NCBI RefSeq assembly: GCF_007556685.1
Contig: NZ_VJON01000015.1
Location: forward strand, 1 to 54,119
Source of the DNA: Tepidimonas charontis
GTDB taxonomy: Bacteria > Pseudomonadota > Gammaproteobacteria > Burkholderiales > Burkholderiaceae_C
DNA length: 54,119 nt
Direction of reading: 5' to 3'
Shown here one piece after another: positions 9,111-17,404 of this stretch. The translations under genes were made by a program, and so were the position numbers. The notes under the pieces are model-generated. The model was not told the DNA's origin. It saw nothing but the letters and a program-made list of their open reading frames with translations, and searched no databases. Position 1 is the stretch's first letter, and each line of letters opens with the position of its first letter.

Positions 9111-10211
9111 CTACGGCAGCGGTATGAGGATCTTGAAATCGGTGTGGCCCGGTCGGCTGTCGCACTCGATCAGACCGTTGTGCTGCTGGATGAAGGTCTG
9201 CGCCAAGGTCAGCCCCAGCCCAGAGCCACCATCGCGCCCCGACACCAGCGGGTAGAAGATGCGGTCTTTGATCTCGTCCGGCACGCCCGGCCCGTTATCG
9301 ATGACATGCAATTCCAATGCCAGCCGAAAACGCTGCTTGCCAAAGGTCACTTGCCGCTGCACGCGCGTGCGCAGGGTGATGCGGGCGTCCCCTGCCGCGA
9401 TACGGTCTTTGAGCGCATGCGCGGCGTTGTGCACCAGGTTGAGCAGCGCCTGGATGAGCAGCTCGCGGTCGCCGCGCAACTCGGGAATCGAGGTGTCGTA
9501 GTCACGCACGACGCTGAGGCCACGCGGGAACTCGGCCAGGATGATGGCGCGCACGCGCTCGCACACCTCGTGGATGTTGACGTCGGCCATGACCGGGGCA
9601 CGCCGATGGGGCGCCAGCAGCCGGTCCACCAGCGACTGCAGCCGGTCGGCCTCGTGCACGATGACCGCCGTGTATTCGACCAGATCGTCTCGCCCGGCCA
9701 GCTCCATTTGCAGCAGCTGCGCAGCACCCCGTATGCCGCCCAGCGGGTTTTTGATCTCGTGCGCCAGATTGCGAATCAGCTCTTTGTTCGCCCGAGCCTG
9801 TTCGAGCAAGCGCTGCTCGCGCTCCTGGCGCGTTTGCTGCTCCAGCGGCAGCATCTCGACGATGCGCTGCTGCGGTGACTCGGTGGCCGCCAGCACCAGA
9901 TGCACGGGCAGAGGCTCGCGCAACAGGCGTTTGAGGTGGGTGTCGTAGCGGATGACGGCATACTCGTGGCCGCGCATGCCTTGCAGTGCATTTTGCAACA
10001 ACGCGGGTTGTGTCAGCCAGTCGGTCAGCGCCACGCCGCGCAAATTGCGGCGCGACAGGCCCACTGCATCTTCCAGCGCGTGGTTGGCATAGCGTATGAC
10101 GCCGTGCGGGTCCACCACTGCCACCAGCGTCGCCAACAGATCGAGCGCCGCCAGCAACGCGTCGTCAGTCGGCGGCCCGTCGGCGGCCAGCGTGCGGCGG
10201 TCAGCGCCCAT
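9111..10211 (-). CDS. glnL: Nitrogen regulation sensor histidine kinase NtrB (GlnL)
   Basis: A 366-residue soluble histidine kinase with no membrane segment. It has an N-terminal PAS domain (residues about 15-125), then the dimerisation/phosphotransfer helix with LAHEIKNPLGGIRGAAQLL. The N box (NLVHNAAHAL), G1 box (DNGPGVPDEI) and G2 box (GGSGLGLTLA) follow. NtrB phosphorylates or dephosphorylates NtrC under control of PII. The start ATG at 10211 overlaps the end of the upstream DUF4124 gene by 11 nt, suggesting translational coupling. Longer upstream starts would run through that gene. Confidence 0.92.
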   Translation of the reverse strand: MGADRRTLAADGPPTDDALLAALDLLATLVAVVDPHGVIRYANHALEDAVGLSRRNLRGVALTDWLTQPALLQNALQGMRGHEYAVIRYDTHLKRLLREPLPVHLVLAATESPQQRIVEMLPLEQQTRQEREQRLLEQARANKELIRNLAHEIKNPLGGIRGAAQLLQMELAGRDDLVEYTAVIVHEADRLQSLVDRLLAPHRRAPVMADVNIHEVCERVRAIILAEFPRGLSVVRDYDTSIPELRGDRELLIQALLNLVHNAAHALKDRIAAGDARITLRTRVQRQVTFGKQRFRLALELHVIDNGPGVPDEIKDRIFYPLVSGRDGGSGLGLTLAQTFIQQHNGLIECDSRPGHTDFKILIPLP

Positions 10212-10743
10212 CGGCGCCACCCAGTCGTCCCATCTCGCGGCGGATGGCGGCCACATCGGCCTCGGCCCGCTCGACCCGGGCGCGCAGCTCCTGCACGCGC
10301 GCTTGGTAGGCCGCGGTGTCGGCGTTTTCGGTAGCCAGCGGCGGTGGTCGGCCGTCGGCGTAGTCGGCGCGCGCGCGCTGCAGCCGCTCCTCGGCACGGC
10401 GTAATTCCTGCTCCAGGATGCGGCGCGCTTCGGCATCACGCTGGCGCTGCTGCTCTGGCTCGACACGCTCGCTGGGTGCCCGCGCGCCGCTGGCAACCGC
10501 GCGCGCAGGCACGGGCGCGTTGGCTGGCTTGTCGCCACTTTGGCCACCGCCGGGACGCGTACCCTCGACGATGGTCACGTTCCCCCCCTGGACCTCGCGG
10601 CAGCCTCGCGCGGCAGGGTTGGGTCCGGGTTGGTTGGTGTACTCGTTACCACAGCGCCAGATGGCACCACCCTGTGCCGCGGCGGCTGGGGCAAGGGTCA
10701 GGCACAACACACCAAGCAGGCTGGTGGTAAACCAGCCCCACAT
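10201..10743 (-). CDS. Secreted DUF4124-like protein with coiled coil
   Basis: A 180-residue protein with a signal peptide (MWGWFTTSLLGVLCLTLAPAAAAQG), then a small IWRCG...YTNQPG segment typical of DUF4124 domains, with Cys residues likely paired in the periplasm. From about residue 95 the chain is rich in Glu, Arg and Ala and reads as a coiled coil. Its role is unknown. The ATG at 10743 was chosen for the signal peptide and a G-rich ribosome site just upstream. A small DUF4124 gene beside ntrB is common in related genomes as I recall them. The gene overlaps ntrB by 11 nt. Confidence 0.72.
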   Translation of the reverse strand: MWGWFTTSLLGVLCLTLAPAAAAQGGAIWRCGNEYTNQPGPNPAARGCREVQGGNVTIVEGTRPGGGQSGDKPANAPVPARAVASGARAPSERVEPEQQRQRDAEARRILEQELRRAEERLQRARADYADGRPPPLATENADTAAYQARVQELRARVERAEADVAAIRREMGRLGGADGR

Positions 10744-10931
10744 GCCCCCTGTCCCCCGTCTGTGCTGCGCGTCGATTCGGTCGTGCGACACCATGCCAAT
10801 CCTGCCTTGATGCAACGCGTAGAGTATCCGGCAAAACGGACCGGAACGCCGAAAGCGCTACCGCGACGGCGCCGCACGCCCGCGCTCGGCAGGACAACGA
10901 AGCCCTGCGCGCCGTAAACCAAAGACGAAAA

Positions 10932-10950
10932 GGGCGGCACGAGGCCGCCC
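10932..10950 (-). terminator. Rho-independent terminator of glnA
   Basis: A 7-bp perfect stem (GGGCGGC / GCCGCCC) with a 5-nt loop. On the minus strand it is followed by TTTTCGTCTTT. It lies 45 nt after the glnA stop and separates glnA from the downstream ntrB-ntrC unit. Confidence 0.8.
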
Positions 10951-10994
10951 TGGTGTGAGACGGGTGCCTGCCGAGTCCCGGCGGCTTGCCCGCG

Positions 10995-12410
10995 TCACAG
11001 GCTGAAGTACATGTCGTACTCGGTCGGCGTGACTTCGACGCGAGCGCGCGTGACTTCTTGCATCTTCAGCTCGATGTAGGCGTCGAGCATGGAATCGGTA
11101 AACACGCCGCCCTTGGTCAGGAAGGCACGGTCCTTGTCCAGGTACTCCAGCGCCTGATCCAGGCTGTGGCAGACGGTAGGCACCAGCTTGTCTTCCTCCG
11201 GCGGCAGGTGGTACAGGTCCTTGGTCGCCGCTTCGCCCGGGTGGATTTTGTTCTCGACGCCGTCCAGGCCCGCCATCAGCAGCGCAGCAAAGCACAGGTA
11301 GGGGTTGGCCATCGGATCGGGAAAGCGCGCCTCGACCCGACGCGCCTTCGGGTTGGCCACGTAGGGGATGCGGATGGAGGCAGAGCGGTTTTTCGCCGAG
11401 TAGGCCAGCTTCACCGGCGCTTCGAAGTGCGGCACCAGGCGCTTGTAGCTGTTGGTGGTGGGGTTGGTGATGGCGTTGAGCGCACGGGCGTGCTTGATGA
11501 TGCCGCCGATGTAGTACAGCGCGAAGTCGCTCAAGCCCGCGTAGCCGTCACCGGCGAACAGGTTTTTGCCGTCCTTCCACACCGACTGGTGCACGTGCAT
11601 GCCGCTGCCGTTGTCGCCGTGGTAGGGCTTGGGCATGAAGGTGGCCGTCTTGCCGTAGCTGTTGGCCACGTTCCAGATCACGTATTTCAGCGTCTGCGTC
11701 CAGTCGGCACGCTCCACCAGGGTGCTGAACTTGGTGCCGATTTCGCACTGGCCGGCACCCGCCACTTCGTGGTGGAACACTTCCACCGGAATGCCCAGCG
11801 ACTCCAGGATCAACACCATCTCGGCGCGCATGTCGTGTGTGCTGTCCACCGGCGGCACGGGGAAGTAGCCGCCCTTGGTGCGCGGACGGTGGCCGCGGTT
11901 GCCGTTTTCGAATTTGGTGCCGGTGTTCCAGGGCGCTTCGTATTCCTCGATTTCGTAGAAGCAGTTGCCCGGGTTGGTGCTCCAGCGCACGCCGTCGAAC
12001 AGGAAGAACTCGGGCTCGGGGCCGAAGTAGGCGGTATCACCCAGGCCAGACGCCTTCAGGTAGGCCTCGGCGCGCTTGGCGATGGAGCGCGGGTCGCGGT
12101 CGTAGGCCTTGCCGTCGCTGGGCTCGATGACGTCGCATTGCAAAAACAGCGTGGTCTCTTCGAAGAACGGGTCGAGGTTGGCGGTGTTGGGGTCGGGCAT
12201 GAGCAGCATGTCCGACGCCTCGATCCCCTTCCAACCCGCAATGGACGAACCGTCGAACGCATGACCCGACGTGAACTTGTCCTCGCTGAAGGCGGAAACG
12301 GGCACGGTCACGTGTTGTTCTTTGCCACGGGTGTCGGTGAAGCGGAAATCGACGAACTTGACGTCGTTTTCCTTGATCATGTTCATCACGTCGGCGACGG
12401 ACTTGGCCAT
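10995..12410 (-). CDS. glnA: Glutamine synthetase type I (GSI)
   Basis: A 471-residue protein, the usual length of adenylylated GSI-beta enzymes. It makes glutamine from glutamate, ammonia and ATP as a dodecamer in the cytoplasm. Landmarks are the N-terminal FDGSSIAGW, the metal/ATP region [36 protein letters not shown] and [10 protein letters not shown]. The adenylylation site Tyr is in DLYHLPPEE. The ATG at 12410 has AGGAG eight bases upstream. A sigma-54 promoter and a possible NtrC site lie just upstream, matching nitrogen-limited induction. A terminator follows at 10932. Confidence 0.97.
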   Translation of the reverse strand: MAKSVADVMNMIKENDVKFVDFRFTDTRGKEQHVTVPVSAFSEDKFTSGHAFDGSSIAGWKGIEASDMLLMPDPNTANLDPFFEETTLFLQCDVIEPSDGKAYDRDPRSIAKRAEAYLKASGLGDTAYFGPEPEFFLFDGVRWSTNPGNCFYEIEEYEAPWNTGTKFENGNRGHRPRTKGGYFPVPPVDSTHDMRAEMVLILESLGIPVEVFHHEVAGAGQCEIGTKFSTLVERADWTQTLKYVIWNVANSYGKTATFMPKPYHGDNGSGMHVHQSVWKDGKNLFAGDGYAGLSDFALYYIGGIIKHARALNAITNPTTNSYKRLVPHFEAPVKLAYSAKNRSASIRIPYVANPKARRVEARFPDPMANPYLCFAALLMAGLDGVENKIHPGEAATKDLYHLPPEEDKLVPTVCHSLDQALEYLDKDRAFLTKGGVFTDSMLDAYIELKMQEVTRARVEVTPTEYDMYFSL

Positions 12411-12473
12411 CGGTGTACTCCTGAGGGTTGGGTCGAACAATGCCTTGAGCAGCTTGCGAAGCGGCTCTTGTGA

Positions 12474-12489
12474 AGCAGAATCCGTGCCA
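12474..12489 (-). promoter_or_regulatory. Sigma-54 (-24/-12) promoter of glnA
   Basis: On the minus strand the sequence is TGGCACGGATTCTGCT. It matches TGGCACG-N4-TTGCW with the GG and GC dinucleotides at the required spacing and a single mismatch at the first base of the -12 element. Its position, about 65 nt upstream of the glnA start codon, fits an NtrC-activated promoter. Confidence 0.85.
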
Positions 12490-12596
12490 GATACAACACG
12501 TTCGCTGGGGCGCCGCCCAGGGCTGCCCCGGCTGGCCGCAGCACCGATTATCCATCGGCACATGACATCGCGGCGACGCACTTTTTTTGTGCATTA

Positions 12597-12613
12597 TGAC
12601 CATTGTTGGTGCA
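12597..12613 (-). promoter_or_regulatory. Candidate NtrC binding site upstream of glnA
   Basis: On the minus strand the sequence begins TGCACCA, a perfect NtrC half-site, followed by ACAA and the weaker partner TGGTCA. It lies about 110-125 bp upstream of the -24/-12 promoter, a normal enhancer distance. The second half-site is degenerate and the spacing is one base longer than the consensus. Confidence 0.4.
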
Positions 12614-12618
12614 AACAT

Positions 12619-13476
12619 CTATTCGCGCACCAACTCGGGGCCCAGCGGCAGCCCCATGGCACGCAGACCCGCCAACAGCGCGTCATACGCCGGCGGCACG
12701 GCGGCAACCGGCCCCTTGACACCCAATTCGACGTGGCGGCCGTGTTCGGGATGATCGACACTGGGCAGGCTAAAGACGCGCACATCCGGATACTCGGCCT
12801 CGATGCGTTCCATCAAGGGCGTCAGCACCGCTTCGATGGCGCCGAAGACGATGACGGAGCGTTCGCTGTGGCGCCCCTGACCGAACAGGACACGGTAGTG
12901 GGTGTCCAACACCCACTCGATCATGGGCCAAGCCATGACCGGAAAGCCGGGTACGAAGTGAATCGTGCCGCCACCCGGGCCGTCGCAGCTAAAGCCAGGG
13001 ATGCGGTTGTACGGATTGGGAATGAGGCGCGCGCCTTGCGGAAAAACGCCCATCTGCAGCCGTTGCCGGTTCTCCGGACGTTCGGGGTCGTAGGGTACAC
13101 CCTGTTCGGCCGCGATTTCGCGCATGCGCTCCTCGATGAGGGCGCGCGCTTGCGGATGCAGCACCAAGGGCACGCCCAGCGCTGCGGCCGCGGCTTGGCG
13201 CGTGTGGTCGTCCGGCGTGGCGCCGATCCCGCCGGTGGAAAACACCACGTCGGCACTGGCGAACGCTTGGCGCAGCACGTCGATGAGGGCGGACCGATCG
13301 TCGCCGACGTAACGCGCCCAACTCAAGCGCAGCCCGCGCGCGCCGAGCAGCTCGATCACCCGCGCCAGGTGTTTGTCTTGCCGTTTACCGGACAGGATTT
13401 CGTCGCCGACAATGATGAGGCCAAAGCGCACCGCCATGGGAGCGTGCGCGGCGGAAGATGAGGCGAAATGGTTCAT
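12619..13476 (-). CDS. MoaB/Mog-domain protein (CinA N-terminal-like)
   Basis: A 285-residue protein whose core is a molybdopterin-binding (MoCF) fold: LIIVGDEILSGKRQDKH near the start, then VVFSTGGIGATPDDHTR, PGFPVMAWPM and a C-terminal half like single-domain competence/damage-inducible protein A homologues. The nicotinamide-nucleotide amidase domain of full-length CinA is absent. The substrate is unknown; relatives are annotated as molybdopterin-binding proteins. The start could be ATG 13476 or ATG 13437, which begins right at the conserved MAVRFGLIIVGDE. Neither has a convincing ribosome site. Confidence 0.75.
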   Translation of the reverse strand: MNHFASSSAAHAPMAVRFGLIIVGDEILSGKRQDKHLARVIELLGARGLRLSWARYVGDDRSALIDVLRQAFASADVVFSTGGIGATPDDHTRQAAAAALGVPLVLHPQARALIEERMREIAAEQGVPYDPERPENRQRLQMGVFPQGARLIPNPYNRIPGFSCDGPGGGTIHFVPGFPVMAWPMIEWVLDTHYRVLFGQGRHSERSVIVFGAIEAVLTPLMERIEAEYPDVRVFSLPSVDHPEHGRHVELGVKGPVAAVPPAYDALLAGLRAMGLPLGPELVRE

Positions 13477-13619
13477 CAATCGAGGTGATCGTCACGAAAA
13501 AAAAAGCTGGCATCACACCACGGCGGCCGGGTTTGCTGCCCGCCTGCGTTTCGGCGGCAAGCGTGTCCAGCCCTGGCCAGCCGCGTCGCCTGCCGCCACA
13601 CGTGCATGGCGCATCCCCA

Positions 13620-14603
13620 TCATGGCGCCGCTGACCCGTTTGCCGGCGGCAACGCCGAGGGCGCAGCCGCTGCCGACGCCGGCGCGGCGGCTGGCCCTGG
13701 GCGCGCCTCGACATCCACGATGTCGCTGGCAGCGGGGCGCGCCAGCTTGCCCGCGACGTGGGCCACGCCGGTCGCCGCAGGCCCGGCTCCTGCGGCATCA
13801 CCACCGGCCTCGCCCGCCCGCAAGTGCTGCAGTGCCGTGAGCAGATAGTGCGCAAACCACAGCGCGGCAAACGCAAAGATGAGAGCATAAATCCAGATGG
13901 CCAGCGGCACCAGCAGCGGCGCCAAGGCAATGAACATGGCTCCCGAGACCCACACCACACTGGGCGCGGCACCCAACAAGCCCACCAACACCCCCATGGC
14001 GAGTAGCGGCAGGCGGTGTTGCTGCAACAAGGCGCGCCGCTCGTCAGCCGAGGCATGCGACGCGAGCACGTCATAAGCGAACACGCGATAGGTCAGCCAG
14101 CCCCAGATCAGCGGCGGCAAGACCAGCGCCAACGGCGGAATGAGCCACAGCGGCACCGACAGCGCCAGCAGCAGCAGCGCCAGCAGGGCCGACCACAGCG
14201 ACCACAGCACGCTGCCCAACACACCGCCGCCACGGCGACGCTCGAGGTCGGGGTAGCGGCGCAGTGCCACCAGCTCCACCAGTGCCGGCGTCATCGAGAA
14301 CGCCACCAGCAACAAGGCCGACACGACGATCAGCGGCGTGGCCAGCGCCAGCACCAGCAGGGGCGCGACCACCACCCCCAACGCCCCCAGACCCACGCTG
14401 TCCAGCCAGCTCAGCGCGAACTCCACCGCCGCCCAACTCTGCAGCCACGCCAGCACCGCGTCCACCGCCCGGTCCCAGAAAAAATAGCCCAACGCAAAGG
14501 CGCCCGCCACCATCAGCAACAGCGGTAGCAGCGACAGGCCAATGACGCGCGGGTGCACGCAGTAGGCGACGGCACGCCAAAAAGAACCCAGGAGCAGACG
14601 CAT
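13620..14603 (-). CDS. EI24-domain integral membrane protein
   Basis: A 327-residue protein that fits the EI24/CysZ-like family: an amphipathic start (MRLLLGSFWRAVAYCVHPRV), then about six hydrophobic segments and a proline-rich stretch (LIPPLALVLPPLIWGWL). The last 60 or so residues are Ala/Pro/Gly-rich and probably disordered. CysZ relatives import sulfate, but the function of this betaproteobacterial branch is not established and the sequence gives no substrate clue. The ATG at 14603 is preferred because the conserved part begins there. It ends 6 nt from the pseudouridine synthase stop-to-start region, so the two may share a transcript. Confidence 0.7.
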   Translation of the reverse strand: MRLLLGSFWRAVAYCVHPRVIGLSLLPLLLMVAGAFALGYFFWDRAVDAVLAWLQSWAAVEFALSWLDSVGLGALGVVVAPLLVLALATPLIVVSALLLVAFSMTPALVELVALRRYPDLERRRGGGVLGSVLWSLWSALLALLLLALSVPLWLIPPLALVLPPLIWGWLTYRVFAYDVLASHASADERRALLQQHRLPLLAMGVLVGLLGAAPSVVWVSGAMFIALAPLLVPLAIWIYALIFAFAALWFAHYLLTALQHLRAGEAGGDAAGAGPAATGVAHVAGKLARPAASDIVDVEARPGPAAAPASAAAAPSALPPANGSAAP

Positions 14604-14608
14604 GGCGC

Positions 14609-15373
14609 CTAGCATACCGCGGCTGACGCGTCGTGGCGCCCGGCCGCTGCCCACAGCCGCGCGACTTCATCGGGGTACAACCAGCGCCATTGCCCAGGCG
14701 GCAAGTCATCCGGCAGCCGCACGGGCCCGAAGGCGCTGCGATGCAGCTGCCGCACCCGGTTACCCGCGGCGGCCACCATGCGCTTGACCTGGTGGTAACG
14801 GCCTTCGGTCAACGTCAAGCACAAACGGTGCGCATCGAGGGGCTGCACGGCAGCCGGCCGCACGGCCTGCGGATCGTCGCGCAGCACCACCCCGGCGCGC
14901 AAACGCGCACACAGGGCTTCATCGACCGGGTGTACACAGGTCACCTCGTAGACTTTGGGCACATGATGGCGCGGCGAGGCCAGGCGGTGAATCAAAGCCC
15001 CGTCGTCGGTGAGCAACAGCAATCCGGTGGTGTCCTGATCCAGCCGCCCCACCGCCTGTACACCCGGCGTACCACCCGTGGGGCGCAGGCGCAGCGGCGC
15101 CGGCAGCAGCGTATATACGCTGGGCCAGGCCGAGGGACGCTGCGAGCATTCGGTGCCAGCCGGCTTGTGCAGCATCAGATAGGCTTTGGGTTGATAGGGC
15201 CAGCCCTGCCCGTGCACCCAGAACACGTCCCCCGGCGCCAGCGCAACGGGAGCCGCTGGATCGGTGACGGCCTGGGGCGGATCGCCCGCTGCCACGGCGC
15301 CGGCCAGCACCAGGGCGCGGCACTGGCGCCGACTGCCAAACCCCTGGGTGTAGAGTACATCTTCCCATCGCAT
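14609..15373 (-). CDS. rsuA: RsuA-family pseudouridine synthase
   Basis: A 254-residue protein with an S4-like RNA-binding N-terminus (residues 1-55) and the RsuA/RluB/E/F catalytic domain. The active-site Asp is in VGRLDQDTTGLLLLTDDG, with KPAGTECS before it and GRYHQVKRM plus LHRSAFG after it. These enzymes convert uridine to pseudouridine in rRNA. The short length and single S4-type domain best fit 16S rRNA U516 synthase RsuA, but RluE-like specificity cannot be excluded from sequence alone. Confidence 0.78.
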   Translation of the reverse strand: MRWEDVLYTQGFGSRRQCRALVLAGAVAAGDPPQAVTDPAAPVALAPGDVFWVHGQGWPYQPKAYLMLHKPAGTECSQRPSAWPSVYTLLPAPLRLRPTGGTPGVQAVGRLDQDTTGLLLLTDDGALIHRLASPRHHVPKVYEVTCVHPVDEALCARLRAGVVLRDDPQAVRPAAVQPLDAHRLCLTLTEGRYHQVKRMVAAAGNRVRQLHRSAFGPVRLPDDLPPGQWRWLYPDEVARLWAAAGRHDASAAVC

Positions 15374-15444
15374 GGTGAACAAGCATAGCCGGCTCGGACA
15401 TGCCGCTTGAGCGACAATCGAGGCAAACGCAACGTACCCCGACG

Positions 15445-16056
15445 ATGAAAGCACGCGTGCAGTCCCTGTTGCCCAGCCGTGAGCGCCTGTACCGCATGCG
15501 CTGGCTGCGCTGGCTCGCCCCCCATTTAAATCACCCACGCCTGTGGCATCTGAACCGCAAGGGCTTGGCGCTCGGGGTGGCGCTGGGCGTGTTTTTCGGC
15601 TTGCTGATTCCGGTGGCGCAAATTCCGCTGTCCGGTACGGCCGCGGTGCTGCTGCGCGCCCATCTGCCTGCCGCGGTGGCCAGTACCTTGGTCACCAATC
15701 CGGTCACCTTTGGGCCGGTTTACTACGGGGCGTACAAATTGGGTGCTTGGGTGATCAACGGTACCGACGACGAGGCCAGCACCCCCGAGGCCGTGATTCT
15801 GGCGGCCACCCAGGGGCCAGCCGTAACCGACGGTGCCGACGACCGTCCCTGGTGGGCGTGGTGGCGCGATCTGTGGACCTGGTTGGGCAGCGTCGGCAAG
15901 CCGCTGGTGGTGGGTCTGGCCATCGTGGCCACGGCAGGTGGCATTGCCGTCTATGTCGTGATCAATGCGGTGTGGATTGGGAAGGTGCGACTGGCGCGAC
16001 GCCGGCGCCGCGCGCGTGGCCTGGATGGAAGCCGGCGCCCACCGGTGCCGCGCTGA
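15445..16056 (+). CDS. DUF2062 membrane protein
   Basis: A 203-residue inner-membrane protein. After a basic N-terminus it has the DUF2062 core: ALGVALGVFFGLLIPVAQIP, then LVTNPVTFGPVYYGAYKLG, and a final membrane helix (LVVGLAIVATAGGIAVYVVINAVW) ending in a very Arg-rich tail. The family function is unknown. The gene is divergent from the pseudouridine synthase (72 nt between starts) and convergent with hemY (21 nt between ends). The start at 15445 was chosen because the basic N-terminus begins there. A longer start at 15400 adds only polar residues. Confidence 0.8.
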   Translation: MKARVQSLLPSRERLYRMRWLRWLAPHLNHPRLWHLNRKGLALGVALGVFFGLLIPVAQIPLSGTAAVLLRAHLPAAVASTLVTNPVTFGPVYYGAYKLGAWVINGTDDEASTPEAVILAATQGPAVTDGADDRPWWAWWRDLWTWLGSVGKPLVVGLAIVATAGGIAVYVVINAVWIGKVRLARRRRRARGLDGSRRPPVPR

Positions 16057-16077
16057 AGCCACGCTGCGGCGGCTGAA

Positions 16078-17352
16078 TCAGACACGGGCCGCTTCGCGCC
16101 AGGCAGCGCAGGCCGTCTTCTCGTCCCCCCGCTGCTCGGCCAATTCCGCCAGTGCACACCACGCACGTCGCCGCAAGACACGGTCGGGCAGCGCCCGCAC
16201 CGCTTGTTGCAACAGACTCTGCGCTTTACCCCACAGGCCGTGCGCACGATAGGCCTGCGCCGCCAAATACTGCAAGGCGGCATCCGCTGGGTCGCGCTGC
16301 TGTGCCTCCTCCAGCCGCGACAGCCACGGGGCGTCGAGCCGCGACAACCAGGGCTCCACCGCTGCCACGGCACGGCAGCGCTGCATCGGTGACAGCGTCG
16401 CATAGCCCGCCCAGGCCACCCGAATGGCCTCATCCAGCACCTCGGGCAGCGGGCCGTCGGCGGGCAGAGCTCCGTCGTCGAGCAAGCGCTGGGCCTGTTC
16501 GAGCAACGCCAGCGCCCGCGCAGCGTCACGCCGCTGGACCCCCTGTAGGCTGCGCCAGACCGCGGCCAGCGCGGCCACATCACGCGCTTCGCGCAGGGCA
16601 TCGAGCCAGATGCCACGCAGGACGGTATCCGCCGCGTCTTCGGAAAACGCGCGATGCTTGGCCAGCAGACGCGCCAGTTCGAGTGCCTCGCGGCGGTCGC
16701 GACGCAGCTGCGCCAGCCGCAGGCGCAGCCGCACCGCTTGGATGCGCCGCGCTGCCCCCTGCGGCAGCTCGCCCAACCAGCGCGCGGCCTGCTCGGCGTC
16801 GCCGGCTTGCAGCGCCCACTCGGCTGCCCGCAGCAGCGCGCCCTCACGGGCCTCGGGCGCGGTGTGCGCGCGCTTCGCATCGGTGGCAGCGGCGATCCAG
16901 GTGTCGCGCCAATCGCGTTGGCCCAACTGCTGGGCCGACTCGGCGGCGATCAAATGCGCCAGCACCCACAGCGTATCGGCATAGGGCAGATCGCCGGCGC
17001 CGTCGGCCTGCAGCCGCGCGATCGCCTCGCGAGCGGCGGTCTGTGCGCGCACGAAACGCCCACCCAACCCATACCCCCAAGCTTGCAGCACCAAGCCGAC
17101 GGTGGCCCGCTCGTGCTGCCGTGCGCGCCAGCGACTGGCGCGCGCCGGCAAGGCACGCAAAGCGGCCACACCGCGCCAGGCCGCGTAACCCAGCACGAAC
17201 AGCGCCACCACCGAGATCAACACCAGGTTGAAGGAGACATCGAGCCGCCAGGGTGGCCAAAACAGCGTGACGGTGGCCGGGTTGTCTCCCATCAGCAGCG
17301 CTGCCATCACCGCCAACGCCACCCAGAACAGCCAGCCGACGATGGCTTTCAC
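16078..17352 (-). CDS. hemY: HemY-like heme-biosynthesis-associated TPR protein
   Basis: A 424-residue protein with two N-terminal membrane helices (residues 3-23 and 40-60) forming the HemY_N domain (GDNPATVTLFWPPWRLDVSFNLVL), then an Ala-rich helical TPR-like region to the end. It is not the protoporphyrinogen oxidase of the same name; in proteobacteria this protein accompanies hemCDX and its exact role in heme synthesis is unclear. The start is a GTG at 17352 with GGAGGG six bases upstream. It lies 52 nt downstream of the hemX stop, in the same operon. Confidence 0.85.
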   Translation of the reverse strand: MKAIVGWLFWVALAVMAALLMGDNPATVTLFWPPWRLDVSFNLVLISVVALFVLGYAAWRGVAALRALPARASRWRARQHERATVGLVLQAWGYGLGGRFVRAQTAAREAIARLQADGAGDLPYADTLWVLAHLIAAESAQQLGQRDWRDTWIAAATDAKRAHTAPEAREGALLRAAEWALQAGDAEQAARWLGELPQGAARRIQAVRLRLRLAQLRRDRREALELARLLAKHRAFSEDAADTVLRGIWLDALREARDVAALAAVWRSLQGVQRRDAARALALLEQAQRLLDDGALPADGPLPEVLDEAIRVAWAGYATLSPMQRCRAVAAVEPWLSRLDAPWLSRLEEAQQRDPADAALQYLAAQAYRAHGLWGKAQSLLQQAVRALPDRVLRRRAWCALAELAEQRGDEKTACAAWREAARV

Positions 17353-17404
17353 GCTCACCCTCCCTGCCCGCCGACGGGTCGCCGCACCCCCGATGCCCTC
17401 ATCT

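Larger units (their letters stand above)
12411..12618. promoter_or_regulatory. glnA control region
   Basis: About 200 bases without a gene, between glnA and the MoaB/Mog-domain gene. It holds the sigma-54 promoter (12474-12489), a 64-nt leader from the -12 element to the start codon, and a candidate NtrC half-palindrome near 12597-12613, with a run of seven T at 12582-12588. Both flanking genes are on the minus strand, so this also lies directly downstream of the MoaB/Mog-domain gene. Confidence 0.7.

Noticed and set aside
7978-9255. Long plus-strand frame opposite ntrC (about 425 residues)
   Set aside because: Antisense of the ntrC codons; His/Gln/Arg-rich with no domain.
10986-12473. Long plus-strand frame opposite glnA (about 495 residues)
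   Set aside because: This is a shadow of glnA, common in high-GC DNA; its sequence shows no recognisable domain and it lacks a ribosome site.
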